From Acidobacteriota bacterium (GTDB lineage Bacteria > Acidobacteriota > Terriglobia > Acidiferrales > UBA7541), in contig QHYE01000038.1 in assembly GCA_003224055.1 (NCBI GenBank), positions 38,073-102,072 of the forward strand: DNA of 64,000 nt, written 5' to 3'. Position 1 is the stretch's first letter. Each line of letters starts with the position of its first letter. This document shows positions 12,122 to 21,244 of this stretch, piece by piece. A program made the position numbers and the translations under genes. Under the pieces are notes generated by a model. It ran no database searches. It had not been told where the DNA came from and was given only the letters and a program-made list of their open reading frames with translations.

Positions 12122-13341
12122 CAGTCTGACCTCAAGGCGACAACTGGATCCAGCCGCGATGCACGCATGGCTGGATAAATCCCGAAAAATAGGCCGACTC
12201 CGGAACTGAGAAATACGCCCAGCACCGCCACCCACGTTTGGACGGAAGCCGGGAAGGGCGTATAGGTTCGCAGGACTAATGCGACCAGGAACCCCATGGA
12301 GATGCCCGCGATTCCCCCGGCGATACATTGTATGACGCTTTCGAGCATGAACTGGCGCAGGATGTCGCGTTGCGTTGCGCCGACGGCGCGCCGCACGCCG
12401 ATCTCCCTGCGCCGCAGGGTTACGCTCACTAGCATGACATTCATGATGACGATGCCACCGATGACCACGGAGATGGCGCTGACCATGATGAACACGGAGA
12501 AAAACGCAGTGCTGATGCTGCGCCACAACGCCATATAGCTTTCCTTAGTGCCGATGAAGAAGTCGTCTTCCATTTTGCCGCTCAGGTGCCGCCGGGAGCG
12601 CAACACAAGATGCGCCTGATCCTGGGCCAGCTCAAAGTTCTCCGTGCTCGTCTTGACGTTGATGATTAGGCTTGTGTGTATGCCCTGCATGCGCAGGAAG
12701 ACGGGAAGCGGCGCCATGACGAAGTTGTCCTGGTCCTGCCCGAGGACGCTGCCGATTTTTTCCATCACGCCAATGACCATGAATTCATCGTTGCCGACAC
12801 GGATGGTCTTGCCGATGGGATCCATCCCGAGAAATAGCTGCTGCACAAGGGTATCGCCGATGAGACAGACATTGGTGCGGTGCTCCGCTTCTGTGGGAGT
12901 GAAGTAGCGGCCGAGCTCCACCGCGCGCGTGTCAATATCCGCCATGTTTGCGGTATGGCCGGAGAAGCTGACGTCCGGCACTTCTTTGTTGCCGTATCGT
13001 GCCCGGACGGTGGTACTCGCGGTGGCGCCAACTTCCTCGCAGGCGCGGCATCCGTTGGCAATGGCGCGCATGTCGTCGACGTCTATTTTTTTGAACTTGA
13101 GGGCTTTGATGATGATGTTGAAATCGGTGACGGCGAAGGGCGTGCGCGCAATTTGGAAGACATTGGTGCCGAGGTTGGCGATTTTCTGCTCGACGTAGAG
13201 GTTGGCGCCCTGGACGAGGGTCATGACGGTGATCAGCGTGGCCACGCCCATGGTGAGCCCGAGCATGGTGAGCGAGGCGCGGAGCTTGTGGGAGCGCAAG
13301 GCGCTGAAGCATTGAGCTAGATTGTCGCGGACGGCAAGCAT
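12121..13341 (-). CDS. ABC transporter permease, MacB/FtsX type (first of pair)
   Basis: 406 residues, with the same plan as its downstream neighbour: N-terminal helix (ASLTMLGLTMGVATLITVM), periplasmic MacB_PCD region and three C-terminal helices with LRRREIGVRRAVGATQ, the cytoplasmic coupling loop. The periplasmic part has a short Cys-containing loop (ANGCRACEE), which its partner lacks, and sequence identity to the partner is low apart from the membrane motifs. They were probably duplicated long ago. The 163-base gap upstream, up to the DUF885 gene, encodes no ATPase or membrane-fusion protein. Confidence 0.9.
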   Translation of the reverse strand: MLAVRDNLAQCFSALRSHKLRASLTMLGLTMGVATLITVMTLVQGANLYVEQKIANLGTNVFQIARTPFAVTDFNIIIKALKFKKIDVDDMRAIANGCRACEEVGATASTTVRARYGNKEVPDVSFSGHTANMADIDTRAVELGRYFTPTEAEHRTNVCLIGDTLVQQLFLGMDPIGKTIRVGNDEFMVIGVMEKIGSVLGQDQDNFVMAPLPVFLRMQGIHTSLIINVKTSTENFELAQDQAHLVLRSRRHLSGKMEDDFFIGTKESYMALWRSISTAFFSVFIMVSAISVVIGGIVIMNVMLVSVTLRRREIGVRRAVGATQRDILRQFMLESVIQCIAGGIAGISMGFLVALVLRTYTPFPASVQTWVAVLGVFLSSGVGLFFGIYPAMRASRLDPVVALRSD

Positions 13342-13504
13342 CAGTTCGGAACGAGGCCCCCACTCACTTTACCAAATCCCCGGCGGGGGAACCGCCAGCC
13401 GGCGGACGACCACGGAATCGTCTCTATGTGAATACGAAGCGGGGAGTGCGGGAGTTACCGAACCGGGATAAACATTCAGCGCGTGCCGGACGCCTGGCCA
13501 GCGG

Positions 13505-15340
13505 CTAATGACCCGTCTGCTCTTCCGTCCAGCGTTTCATGTGAGCTTCCAGCACGTTTAGGGGCACAGCGCCGTTTTCGAGGACGGCATCGTGAAATTT
13601 GCGGATATCAAATCTTGCGCCGAGGTTGCGCTCCGCTTCTGTGCGCAACTGTTGAATCTTCAATTGTCCCAGCTTGTAGGCGAGCGCCTGGCCGGGCCAG
13701 ACGATGTAGCGATCCACTTCCACGGTGATGTCCTGATCGGTCTTGCCGGTGTGGTCCTTGAAAAATTGAATGGCTTGGTGGCGCGTCCAACCCATCGAGT
13801 GCATTCCCGTGTCCACCACGAGCCGCACGGCACGCCACATTTCGTAGCTGAGCTGACCGAACTTGGAATAAGGGCCCTTGTATAGGCCAAGCTCTTCGCC
13901 AAGGCTCTCGCCGTACAGTGCCCAGCCCTCCACGAACGCCGAATAGCCGACATGTTTGCGAAATTCCGGCACGTTCTCCAGCTCCTGCGCGAGAGAAATC
14001 TGCAGATGATGCCCCGGCACGGATTCGTGCAGCGAGAGCGCTTCCATTTCCCATTTCGGCCGCGCGTACAAGTTGTAGGTATTCACGAAATAGCAGCCGG
14101 GCCGGCCCGCGCTGGGTGCGCCCTGCTGGTAGTACGCGGTGGTCTGTGAAGGCGCTTTGAATTCAGGAATCACGCAAACTCCATACGGGAGCCGCGGCAG
14201 TTTTCCGAAGAGATGCGCGAGCTCCGGATCGATTTTCTTGGCCACAATGCGGTAGCCGTTCACCAGATCTTGCGGCTGATCGTAGAAAAAACGCGGATCC
14301 GTGCGCAGAAATTCCGTGAAGTCGTGAAAGCTGCCTTTAAACCCCGTGGAGGCGATGACTTTGTCCATCTCCGCGCGGATGCGCTTCACTTCGGAGAGAC
14401 CGATTTCGTGAATCTGCTGCGGCGTCAGGTTCGTTGTGGTTTGCCAGCGAACATGGAACGCGTAGGCGGCCGCGCCATTCGGCAGCGCCGCGGCCGCGAT
14501 GGAATCGCGGCACGCAGGCAAATAAGTGGACGTGAAATAGTCGTGCAGCTTCTGGAATGCCGGCTTGACAGAATCTGCATAGATCAGTTTAGCGCGTTGG
14601 GTCAGCCGGGCGCGCTCCGCCTCGGAGAATCCCGCGGGAAATTCGGTGAATGGCTGCAGGAGCGGGCTTGCCATAGGATCCGCTGGAATGAGATCGGCAA
14701 TCTGTTTAGGCACATCGCGCAGCATCAGCTTCGGCGGCGTATAGCCCTTCTTCAGGCCCTCCTGAACGAGCGCGAGATTCTGTTCGACGTTTCTCGGAAC
14801 TGCCTCAAGCCGGGCAAGAACGTCTTCGTATTCCGAGACAGACTTGTGCGGCATGGTCGCCAGAGTAGAAGCGATTCCCTGCTGGATGCCGCCCATTTGT
14901 GTAATGGGCATCCAAATGTTGGCAGGAACGACGCTGCGGAATGGTAGCGGGTCGTCGCCGTACTGCAAGCCTTCGGCCGCGGTTTCCAGCAGCTCGCGGT
15001 AGAGGTCGTAGTTCAACTGCTCCCCGGCAGGAAGCGCATCGCGCGAGATGGCCTTTAATCCGGACAAACTTTCGTGCAGATGTTTGATGCGCGCCTCGAG
15101 GCCCTCCCGCGAATCGTCGCTCCAGCGGCGATTCAGTCCGGGAAAGCCGACGGAGGTCGCGGTTTCCGGATACTGCTCCATCCACAGTTTCCAATCGTTG
15201 TCGAGATACGCCCGGAACTTTCGAGTGGCTTCGGCTTGTTCGCCGTTCCGGCCCGCTGCGGGCTGGGCGAGCGCCAGCATCGGCAAGACGAACAGCCTGC
15301 TGAAAATACCAACTGCCAGCATCGCGAACAAACGGATCAT
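13505..15340 (-). CDS. DUF885 family secreted protein (putative metallopeptidase)
   Basis: 611 residues with an N-terminal signal peptide (hydrophobic FAMLAVGIFSRLFVLPMLALA, cleavage near residue 26-30). The body is the DUF885 fold, with the family's HESVPGHHLQ motif in the C-terminal third. That motif resembles a gluzincin HExxH-like zinc site, so a periplasmic peptidase role is likely but not proved. Its ATG overlaps the stop of cmk by four bases (ATGA), so it is coupled to cytidylate kinase, a functionally odd but common kind of acidobacterial arrangement. Confidence 0.85.
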   Translation of the reverse strand: MIRLFAMLAVGIFSRLFVLPMLALAQPAAGRNGEQAEATRKFRAYLDNDWKLWMEQYPETATSVGFPGLNRRWSDDSREGLEARIKHLHESLSGLKAISRDALPAGEQLNYDLYRELLETAAEGLQYGDDPLPFRSVVPANIWMPITQMGGIQQGIASTLATMPHKSVSEYEDVLARLEAVPRNVEQNLALVQEGLKKGYTPPKLMLRDVPKQIADLIPADPMASPLLQPFTEFPAGFSEAERARLTQRAKLIYADSVKPAFQKLHDYFTSTYLPACRDSIAAAALPNGAAAYAFHVRWQTTTNLTPQQIHEIGLSEVKRIRAEMDKVIASTGFKGSFHDFTEFLRTDPRFFYDQPQDLVNGYRIVAKKIDPELAHLFGKLPRLPYGVCVIPEFKAPSQTTAYYQQGAPSAGRPGCYFVNTYNLYARPKWEMEALSLHESVPGHHLQISLAQELENVPEFRKHVGYSAFVEGWALYGESLGEELGLYKGPYSKFGQLSYEMWRAVRLVVDTGMHSMGWTRHQAIQFFKDHTGKTDQDITVEVDRYIVWPGQALAYKLGQLKIQQLRTEAERNLGARFDIRKFHDAVLENGAVPLNVLEAHMKRWTEEQTGH

Positions 15341-16056
15341 CCCGGCCTCCCAGCTCTTGCTAATTCCCTTTCGCGTTCTTGCGCGAGCATCACGATGAGG
15401 CGCGCGGTCTCTTCGATGCCCATGGCTGTGTTGTCGACCAGTACAGCATCGGTGGCGCGCACGAGCGGAGACACTTTGCGCTCACGATCGCGTTTGTCTC
15501 GCTCGATCACTTCGTCGAACACTTCCGCGAGCGTCAACTTGTCGCCTTTTTCCCGGTGCTCTTTCCAGCGGCGCTCCGCGCGGGTTTCCGGCGCAGCATC
15601 CAGAAAAATCTTCAGCTCCGCGCTCGGGAACACGACGGTGCCGATATCGCGTCCCTCCATCACGACACCGCCGCCTGCGCCGGCGCGCTGCTGCTCCGCA
15701 ACCAGCACCTCGCGTACTTTCTGAAATGCGGCGACGTGAGACGCCGCTTGAGCGGCTTCCGGCTTGCGAATCTCCTGCGTCACGTCCGCACCGTCGAGGA
15801 AGACGCAGTTCTTTGCTCCGGCAGCTTCGTGCTCGGGTGTGGGAGATTTCAGTTCGATGCGCGTTTCCTTTGCGAGTTTTTCGAGGCGGGATTCGTCGTT
15901 TAGCGGAATGCCGCGCTTTAAAGCTTTCAACGCCAGCGCGCGGTACATCGCGCCACTGTCCAGATACACATATTGCAAGAGCTCGGCAACGCGGCGTGCC
16001 ACGCTGCTTTTTCCTGAACCAGCCGGGCCGTCAATGGCAATCGTGAGTTTGGGCAT
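15337..16056 (-). CDS. cmk: Cytidylate kinase
   Basis: 239 residues. It phosphorylates CMP and dCMP to the diphosphates. The P-loop GPAGSGKSS is at residue 9-17, then the CMP-binding YLDSGAMYRA and the NMP-binding insert typical of long bacterial Cmk, and the RD-x-GT motif (GRDIGTVVFP) near residue 130. ATG at 16056 is preferred over a TTG one codon upstream. It lies downstream of fabI with a 31-base gap and overlaps the DUF885 gene. Confidence 0.94.
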   Translation of the reverse strand: MPKLTIAIDGPAGSGKSSVARRVAELLQYVYLDSGAMYRALALKALKRGIPLNDESRLEKLAKETRIELKSPTPEHEAAGAKNCVFLDGADVTQEIRKPEAAQAASHVAAFQKVREVLVAEQQRAGAGGGVVMEGRDIGTVVFPSAELKIFLDAAPETRAERRWKEHREKGDKLTLAEVFDEVIERDKRDRERKVSPLVRATDAVLVDNTAMGIEETARLIVMLAQERERELARAGRPG

Positions 16057-16087
16057 CAATGCGCTGCGTGATTGCTTTCCAATGAGG

Positions 16088-16852
16088 TCAGAAACCCATG
16101 ATGTTGTAGCCGCAATCGACGTAAATCGTTTCGCCGGTGATGCCCGAACCTGCGTCGGAAAGCAGGAAGGCGGCAGTTCCGCCTACCTCGGCCGGGTCGA
16201 CATTGCGCTTCAGGGGTGCGCGATCGGCATGCGCCTTGAGCATGTCGCCCAGCCCAGCGACGGCTCGCGCGGCAAGCGTCTTGATGGGCCCCGCGGAAAT
16301 GGCATTGACGCGAATGCCCTTCGGCCCCAGGTCGAATGCCAAATAGCGCACGCTCGCTTCCAATGCGGCTTTGGCTATGCCCATCACGTTGTATCGCGGC
16401 ACAACTTTTTCCGCGCCGTAGTAGGTCATCGTAATGATGCCGCCGCCGGAGGTCATCAGCGGAGCGGCCGCGCGCGACACCGCAACCAGCGAATACACAC
16501 TGATGTCGTGGGCGATGCGAAATCCTTCGCGCGTAGTATTGAGGAACTCACCCTTCAATTCCTCCGCGGGCGCGAAAGCGACGCTGTGCACGATACCGTG
16601 CAACACGCCGTATCGTGATTTCAGTTCTTCGAAGAGTTTTGTGATTTGCTCATCCGACGAAACGTCGCACATGAAACCCGCGGCGCCCGGCAAATCGGTG
16701 ATCAGATCCTTCGCTTCCTGTTCGAGCCGCTCGTTCTGGTAGGTAATCGCCAGCCTCCACCCGGCTTCGTGCAGTTTCTGCGCAATGGCCCACGCGATGC
16801 TGCGCTTGTTGGCGAGGCCGAAGATCACTGCCGTCTTTTGCGAATCGCTCAT
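16088..16852 (-). CDS. fabI: Enoyl-ACP reductase (NADH)
   Basis: 254 residues, the final reductive step of type II fatty acid elongation. SDR fold with the FabI-type cofactor motif (GLANKRSIAWAIA instead of GxxxGxG) and the catalytic Tyr154-x6-Lys161 in VVPRYNVMGIAK. Distinguished from FabK and FabL by the cofactor motif and the YYGAEKVVP segment. The gap to mutL is 47 bases and holds a palindrome. Confidence 0.95.
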   Translation of the reverse strand: MSDSQKTAVIFGLANKRSIAWAIAQKLHEAGWRLAITYQNERLEQEAKDLITDLPGAAGFMCDVSSDEQITKLFEELKSRYGVLHGIVHSVAFAPAEELKGEFLNTTREGFRIAHDISVYSLVAVSRAAAPLMTSGGGIITMTYYGAEKVVPRYNVMGIAKAALEASVRYLAFDLGPKGIRVNAISAGPIKTLAARAVAGLGDMLKAHADRAPLKRNVDPAEVGGTAAFLLSDAGSGITGETIYVDCGYNIMGF

Positions 16853-16870
16853 TCGGTGAGTCTCCCGATG

Positions 16871-16888
16871 GCCGGGCTAAAGCCCGGC
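16871..16888. repeat. Palindrome between fabI and mutL
   Basis: GCCGGGC, loop TAAA, GCCCGGC. It is the same size and shape as the other intergenic palindromes in this window, with the TAAA/TTTA loop variant. It could also weaken read-through from mutL into fabI. Confidence 0.55.
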
Positions 16889-16899
16889 GCCTGCACGAA

Positions 16900-18870
16900 T
16901 CAAATTCGATGAAACGCTTTCTCAATTTCCTTGATGGAATATCGCAAAACCACCGGGCGTCCGTGCGGGCAGCTCATCGGGCAATCGGTTTTGGCCAGGG
17001 CATCGAGCAGCCATTCCATTTTCGACTGTTCGAGCGGCATGTTGATCTTGATCGCCGCGTGGCACGCGGTCGAGGCTGCGATTTTCGCCTGCAAAGTTTC
17101 GATGGAAATCGCCGCGTTTTCGCGGTCCAGGCCATCGAGAATTTCGGTGAGCAATTTCTCCGCATCCGGAGCGATCACACCTGCGGGCACGGCCTGAATC
17201 GCCACGCTCTTCGGCCCCATCGGCTCGACTTCGAAACCATTCGCGGCCAGTTCTTCCGCGATTTTCTCGAAGGTGACGATTTGCCGGGGCGAAAGTTCGA
17301 TCACCAACGGCATCAGCATGCGCTGCGCTTCGATCTTTCCGGCGCGACGCGCTTCGAGGTGCTGTTCGAAGAGCACGCGCTCGTGGGCCACATGCTGGTC
17401 CACGATCCAGAGTCCCTCGCCGTTCACGGCGATGATGAAGCTCGCGCTGACCTGGCCGAGGGGTTTGAGATCTGCGATTTGCTCGGGCCGCGGCAGCGTC
17501 GCAGGACCATCCGCGCTTAGAGCGGCGAGATTCGCGGCCCAATTCACCGCATCGGAAATTCGCGCCGGTGCGACACCAGCGCCGAATCCAACCCCCGACG
17601 TGAAGGGAATCCGCTGCTCCACCGGCTGCATCGGGGCGGAAGTCAGATCGAAACCGCCGTCCGAACCGACACCGGAGCCGAGACCGATCTCTTCCATTGG
17701 CGGGATGATCGCGCGCGGCACTCCGGATTCCGCGGGTGGTGGCATGATTCCGCCGAACAAACCACCATTGCCGGAGCCGATGGTCGGCGGAGATGCCCCC
17801 GCGGCGGTGGCAAAACTTGCGATCGGCCGCGTGCCCATGAGCGCCTGCCGAATCGTGTCGCGCGTGAAATTGTGGACAAACTGCGAACGCCGGAAGCGCA
17901 CTTCGATTTTTGCGGGATGCACGTTGACGTCCACTTCGTCGTACGGCATTTCCAGAAAAAGGAGCGTCGCGGGGAAAACCGCGGGCGGCAAAATATTCCG
18001 ATAGGCTTCGTGAATGGCGTGCAGGATCAGCCGGTCGCGCACCAGGCGGCGATTCACGAAAATATAGATGCCGTTGCGGTTCAGGCGCTGCACGTCGGGT
18101 CGCGACGTGAAGCCGCTCACGGTCAGCGACGATTTTTCCTCTTCGGCTTCGAGCTCCGGCTCCGTGATGGCGGCCCGAAAGGCCGCCGACGCTGCAGGGA
18201 TTTCGACGAGTTCCTCCAGCGATTGCCGGCCAAAAAGCTGATAGATGCGGTCGGCCAGTTTTTCCGCGGGAGGACAGTTGATGATTTCCTGCGTCGGCGT
18301 TGTCAGAAGGAATTGTTTCGCGGGATTCGCGAGTGCGTAGTGCGTAACCAGCGAAGCGATGTGGCCCAGTTCTGTCGTGTCTGATTTCAGGAATTTTCTC
18401 CGCGCGGGAACGCAGTAGAAAATATCGGCGACGCTGACGGTTGTTCCCGCGGGCAGACCGGCGGCTTTTACGTTGATCAGCTTGCCTCCCGCGAATTCAA
18501 CGCGCGTGCCCTCGGCTTCCGTTTCGTCGCGCGTTTCGAGCAGCAAACGCGAGACTGCGGCAATCGTGGGCAGCGCCTCGCCGCGAAAACCGAGTGTGCA
18601 GATGGACAGCAAATCGTCGGCGGAGCGCAGCTTGCTGGTGGCGTGGCGTTCGAACGCCAGCAACGCATCGTCATGCGTCATCCCGTGACCGTCGTCGATC
18701 ACGCGGATCATGCGCTTGCCGCCCACTTCCACTTCAATGCGAATGGTGTTCGCGCCGGCGTCCAGCGCGTTTTCAAGCAGCTCTTTCACCACCGACGCGG
18801 GCCGCTCGACAACTTCGCCCGCCGCGATTTTATTCGCCACCGCCTCCGGTAATATGCGTATGCGGCTCAT
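16900..18870 (-). CDS. mutL: DNA mismatch repair protein MutL (endonuclease type)
   Basis: 656 residues. The N-terminal GHKL ATPase shows ELLENALDAGA, DDGHGM and GFRGEALPTI. A long Gly/Pro-rich linker (about 380-460) joins the C-terminal dimerisation domain. That domain carries DQHVAHERVLFE, matching the DQHA-x2-E-x4-E endonuclease motif with Val for the Ala, plus ACHAAIK and CPHGRP. So this MutL probably nicks DNA itself, as in bacteria without MutH. ATG at 18870 gives the canonical MSRIRILPE start, and overlaps the stop of the upstream small gene by four bases. Confidence 0.95.
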   Translation of the reverse strand: MSRIRILPEAVANKIAAGEVVERPASVVKELLENALDAGANTIRIEVEVGGKRMIRVIDDGHGMTHDDALLAFERHATSKLRSADDLLSICTLGFRGEALPTIAAVSRLLLETRDETEAEGTRVEFAGGKLINVKAAGLPAGTTVSVADIFYCVPARRKFLKSDTTELGHIASLVTHYALANPAKQFLLTTPTQEIINCPPAEKLADRIYQLFGRQSLEELVEIPAASAAFRAAITEPELEAEEEKSSLTVSGFTSRPDVQRLNRNGIYIFVNRRLVRDRLILHAIHEAYRNILPPAVFPATLLFLEMPYDEVDVNVHPAKIEVRFRRSQFVHNFTRDTIRQALMGTRPIASFATAAGASPPTIGSGNGGLFGGIMPPPAESGVPRAIIPPMEEIGLGSGVGSDGGFDLTSAPMQPVEQRIPFTSGVGFGAGVAPARISDAVNWAANLAALSADGPATLPRPEQIADLKPLGQVSASFIIAVNGEGLWIVDQHVAHERVLFEQHLEARRAGKIEAQRMLMPLVIELSPRQIVTFEKIAEELAANGFEVEPMGPKSVAIQAVPAGVIAPDAEKLLTEILDGLDRENAAISIETLQAKIAASTACHAAIKINMPLEQSKMEWLLDALAKTDCPMSCPHGRPVVLRYSIKEIEKAFHRI

Positions 18871-19337
18871 GCAGCCTTTGTCTTTCCTTGCATGGTGAAC
18901 CGATGGACCGAACGGGCAATCTGGCTGCCCCGAAATATAAACCAGGCTATCAAAGGCACCACAAAAAAGATCGCGGCTAGCATCAGAACAGAAGTTGGGC
19001 CGACGTTCCAGCCTGTGTAAAAAAACAGAATGCAAGCAACGAATGCGAGCAATATCCAGCCATCTACAACCATTGGAAATAGGAACAAAATTCGGTCCAT
19101 AGAGGAGATCAGGGGCCACTCCATCGATCTATCCCGAAACTCTTTTTGGCATTTCGAGCAAGTTCTATGACCCTCCCCCAGAAAAACATCGCCGGGGCCA
19201 AGAATGAATTTATATATCGACCGACAATTCGGGCACCGATAAACTGTTGGACAGAGGATACCTGTAAAAAAAGAACCTGAAGCTAGAAGACTAGAACCTA
19301 TAGTTTCCTGTTCTTTGATGGCCAAAGGTAAGTCCAT
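18867..19337 (-). CDS. Zinc-ribbon membrane protein of unknown function
   Basis: 156 residues, not recognised. An N-terminal zinc ribbon is visible (CPNC near residue 34-37, CSKC near 59-62). Then there are two closely spaced transmembrane helices (WILLAFVACILFFYTGW and SVLMLAAIFFVVPLIAWFIF) and a basic tail. It ends with a four-base ATGA overlap on mutL, which supports it being translated. Its base composition is low (about 46% G+C by hand count) against about 58% in flanking genes, suggesting recent arrival. The start is tentative. It could be a small envelope or sensing protein; the mutL link is probably positional only. Confidence 0.65.
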   Translation of the reverse strand: MDLPLAIKEQETIGSSLLASGSFFTGILCPTVYRCPNCRSIYKFILGPGDVFLGEGHRTCSKCQKEFRDRSMEWPLISSMDRILFLFPMVVDGWILLAFVACILFFYTGWNVGPTSVLMLAAIFFVVPLIAWFIFRGSQIARSVHRFTMQGKTKAA

Positions 19338-19342
19338 CGTGC

Positions 19343-21133
19343 CTACCCTGCAGCCTTCTTGTCTTCCTTAATTGCGATGCCGAGTTGGTCGAGCTGGTCT
19401 TTGTCCACGGGCGAAGGCGAATCGGCCATTAAGTCTTGGGCGGCGGTTGTTTTCGCGAAGGCGATGACTTCGCGGATGGATTTTTCGCCGGCGAGGAGCA
19501 TGACCACGCGGTCGATGCCGAGCGCGATGCCGCCATGGGGCGGTGTGCCGTAGGTCAGCGCGTCGAGGAAAAAGCCGAAGCGGCGGCGCAATTGTTCTTC
19601 CGTGAGGCCAAGGGCTTTGAAGAGGCGCTCCTGAATGTCCTGGCGGTGGATTCGAATGCTGCCGGAGCCGAGTTCGTAGCCGTTGAGGACGAGGTCATAG
19701 CCTTTCGAACGGACCTCCCAAGGCGCGGATTCGAGTTTCTCCAGATCTTCATCGACGATGCCGGTGAACGGATGCTGCGCACTGACCCAAGTTTTGTCGG
19801 CCTCGCTCCATTCGAACAGCGGGAAGCCCGTGAGCCACAGGAATTTCCACTGTGATTTGTCGATGACTCCGAGTGCTTCGCCAAGGTGCAAACGCAATTG
19901 ACCGGCGATCAGTGCAGCGGCTTCGGTGCCCTTGATCCGTTCCTTGGCGGAAACGGCGACGACGAGGTCGCCGGGCTTTGCACCGCACGCTTCGGCGAGT
20001 TTCTTCACCTTTTCCGGACCGATCAGTTTTTCGACCGTCGAAGTCATTCCATCCGGCGCAACTTTCACGAAGTAGGCGCCGCGCGCGTGCAGCGATTTCG
20101 CTTTTTCCGTTAATTCGTCAAGCTGCTTGCGCGAATAGTTTCCTGCACCTGGAGCCGCTAGCGCAAAGACGTTTCCTTCGATTTGCAGTTTCTGCTTCGC
20201 TTCTTCGGGGAAGCAAAACGTCACTTCGTGGAGCTCCATACCGAAACGCATGTCCGGCTTGTCGCTGCCGTATTTTCGAATAACGTCTTTGTACTGCATA
20301 TGCGGGAACGGCGCTTCGGCCTTGATGCCGGCGACGGCGCAGGCGCGCACCATGACCTGCTCAATGACATGAAAAATATCTTCCTGGCGCGGGAAGGACA
20401 TCTCCAGGTCCAGCTGCGTGAATTCGAGCTGGCGGTCGGCGCGCAAATCTTCGTCGCGGAAGCACTTTACGATCTGGAAATATTTGTCCATACCGGCAAT
20501 CATCAGGATCTGCTTGAAGATTTGCGGCGATTGCGGCAGCGCGTAAAACTGGCCGTGATGGATGCGGCTCGGCACAAGAAAATCGCGCGCGCCCTCGGGC
20601 GTCGAGCGCGTGAGCATGGGCGTCTCGACTTCGAGGAAACCCATTTCGTCCATGACCTTGCGAATTTCGAGAATGATTTTGTGGCGCAAGGCGAGGTTGT
20701 AGTGCGGCTTCGGGCGGCGCAGGTCCAAATAGCGGAAGCGCAGGCGCGTCTCTTCCGCTGCGTTGATTTCGTCCTCGATCGGAAACGGCGGCGTCTTGGC
20801 GTTGTTGAGAATGTGCAGCTTCGTGGCGACCAGTTCGACTTCGCCGCTAGCCAGCTCGGGATTCGCTTTCTGGCGCTTGATGACCTTGCCTTCCACGGCA
20901 ACGACAAATTCGCTGCGGGCCTGCTCGGCTTTGGCATGCGCCGCGGGCTGTGTCTCTTTGTTAAAAACCACCTGAACAATGCCGCTGCGGTCGCGGATAT
21001 CGAGGAAGAGCAAATTGCCGAGGTCGCGGCGTCGCGCCACCCAGCCCATTACAACGGCATCGCGCCCTTCGTCCTTGGCGCGGAGTTCGCCGCAGTAGTG
21101 TGTGCGCTTCAAATTGCCCAGAAAATCCAACAC
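19343..21133 (-). CDS. aspS: Aspartate-tRNA ligase
   Basis: 596 residues, bacterial-type AspRS with the extra GAD domain. An OB-fold anticodon-binding domain (VVMGWVARRRDLGNLLFLDIRD) precedes the class II core: motif 2 FRDEDLRADRQLEFTQLD and motif 3 GIALGIDRVVMLLAG. I place the start at the GTG at 21133, which has GAAGAGG seven bases ahead; a GTG at 21160 lies inside a repeated palindrome. Whether it also charges tRNA-Asn (the non-discriminating form, common where AsnRS is missing) cannot be told from this alone. Confidence 0.95.
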   Translation of the reverse strand: MLDFLGNLKRTHYCGELRAKDEGRDAVVMGWVARRRDLGNLLFLDIRDRSGIVQVVFNKETQPAAHAKAEQARSEFVVAVEGKVIKRQKANPELASGEVELVATKLHILNNAKTPPFPIEDEINAAEETRLRFRYLDLRRPKPHYNLALRHKIILEIRKVMDEMGFLEVETPMLTRSTPEGARDFLVPSRIHHGQFYALPQSPQIFKQILMIAGMDKYFQIVKCFRDEDLRADRQLEFTQLDLEMSFPRQEDIFHVIEQVMVRACAVAGIKAEAPFPHMQYKDVIRKYGSDKPDMRFGMELHEVTFCFPEEAKQKLQIEGNVFALAAPGAGNYSRKQLDELTEKAKSLHARGAYFVKVAPDGMTSTVEKLIGPEKVKKLAEACGAKPGDLVVAVSAKERIKGTEAAALIAGQLRLHLGEALGVIDKSQWKFLWLTGFPLFEWSEADKTWVSAQHPFTGIVDEDLEKLESAPWEVRSKGYDLVLNGYELGSGSIRIHRQDIQERLFKALGLTEEQLRRRFGFFLDALTYGTPPHGGIALGIDRVVMLLAGEKSIREVIAFAKTTAAQDLMADSPSPVDKDQLDQLGIAIKEDKKAAG

Positions 21134-21156
21134 GTCGACCTCTTCAGGTTCTAGTG

Positions 21157-21230
21157 GCACAGACTTCAGTCTGTGCTCTTTCTCTTCTCATTGCCAAGTT
21201 CAGGTGTTCTGCACAGGCTGAAGCCTGTGC
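21157..21230. repeat. Pair of facing palindromes between aspS and hisS
   Basis: GCACAGAC-TTCA-GTCTGTGC (21157-21176) and GCACAGGC-TGAA-GCCTGTGC (21211-21230). Their loops are reverse complements (TTCA, TGAA) and the outer flanks are GTG and CAC, so the two units are placed head to head like a bacterial interspersed REP pair. Each forms an eight-base stem. The first overlaps the alternative aspS start. Confidence 0.7.
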
Positions 21231-21244
21231 CACAAAAGCTGCCA

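Noticed and set aside
10787..12178. Plus-strand frame of 463 codons
   Set aside because: Lies opposite the permease gene, which has clear MacB/FtsX motifs.
20183..21154. Plus-strand frame of 323 codons opposite aspS
   Set aside because: Shadow of aspS; composition biased, no ribosome site.
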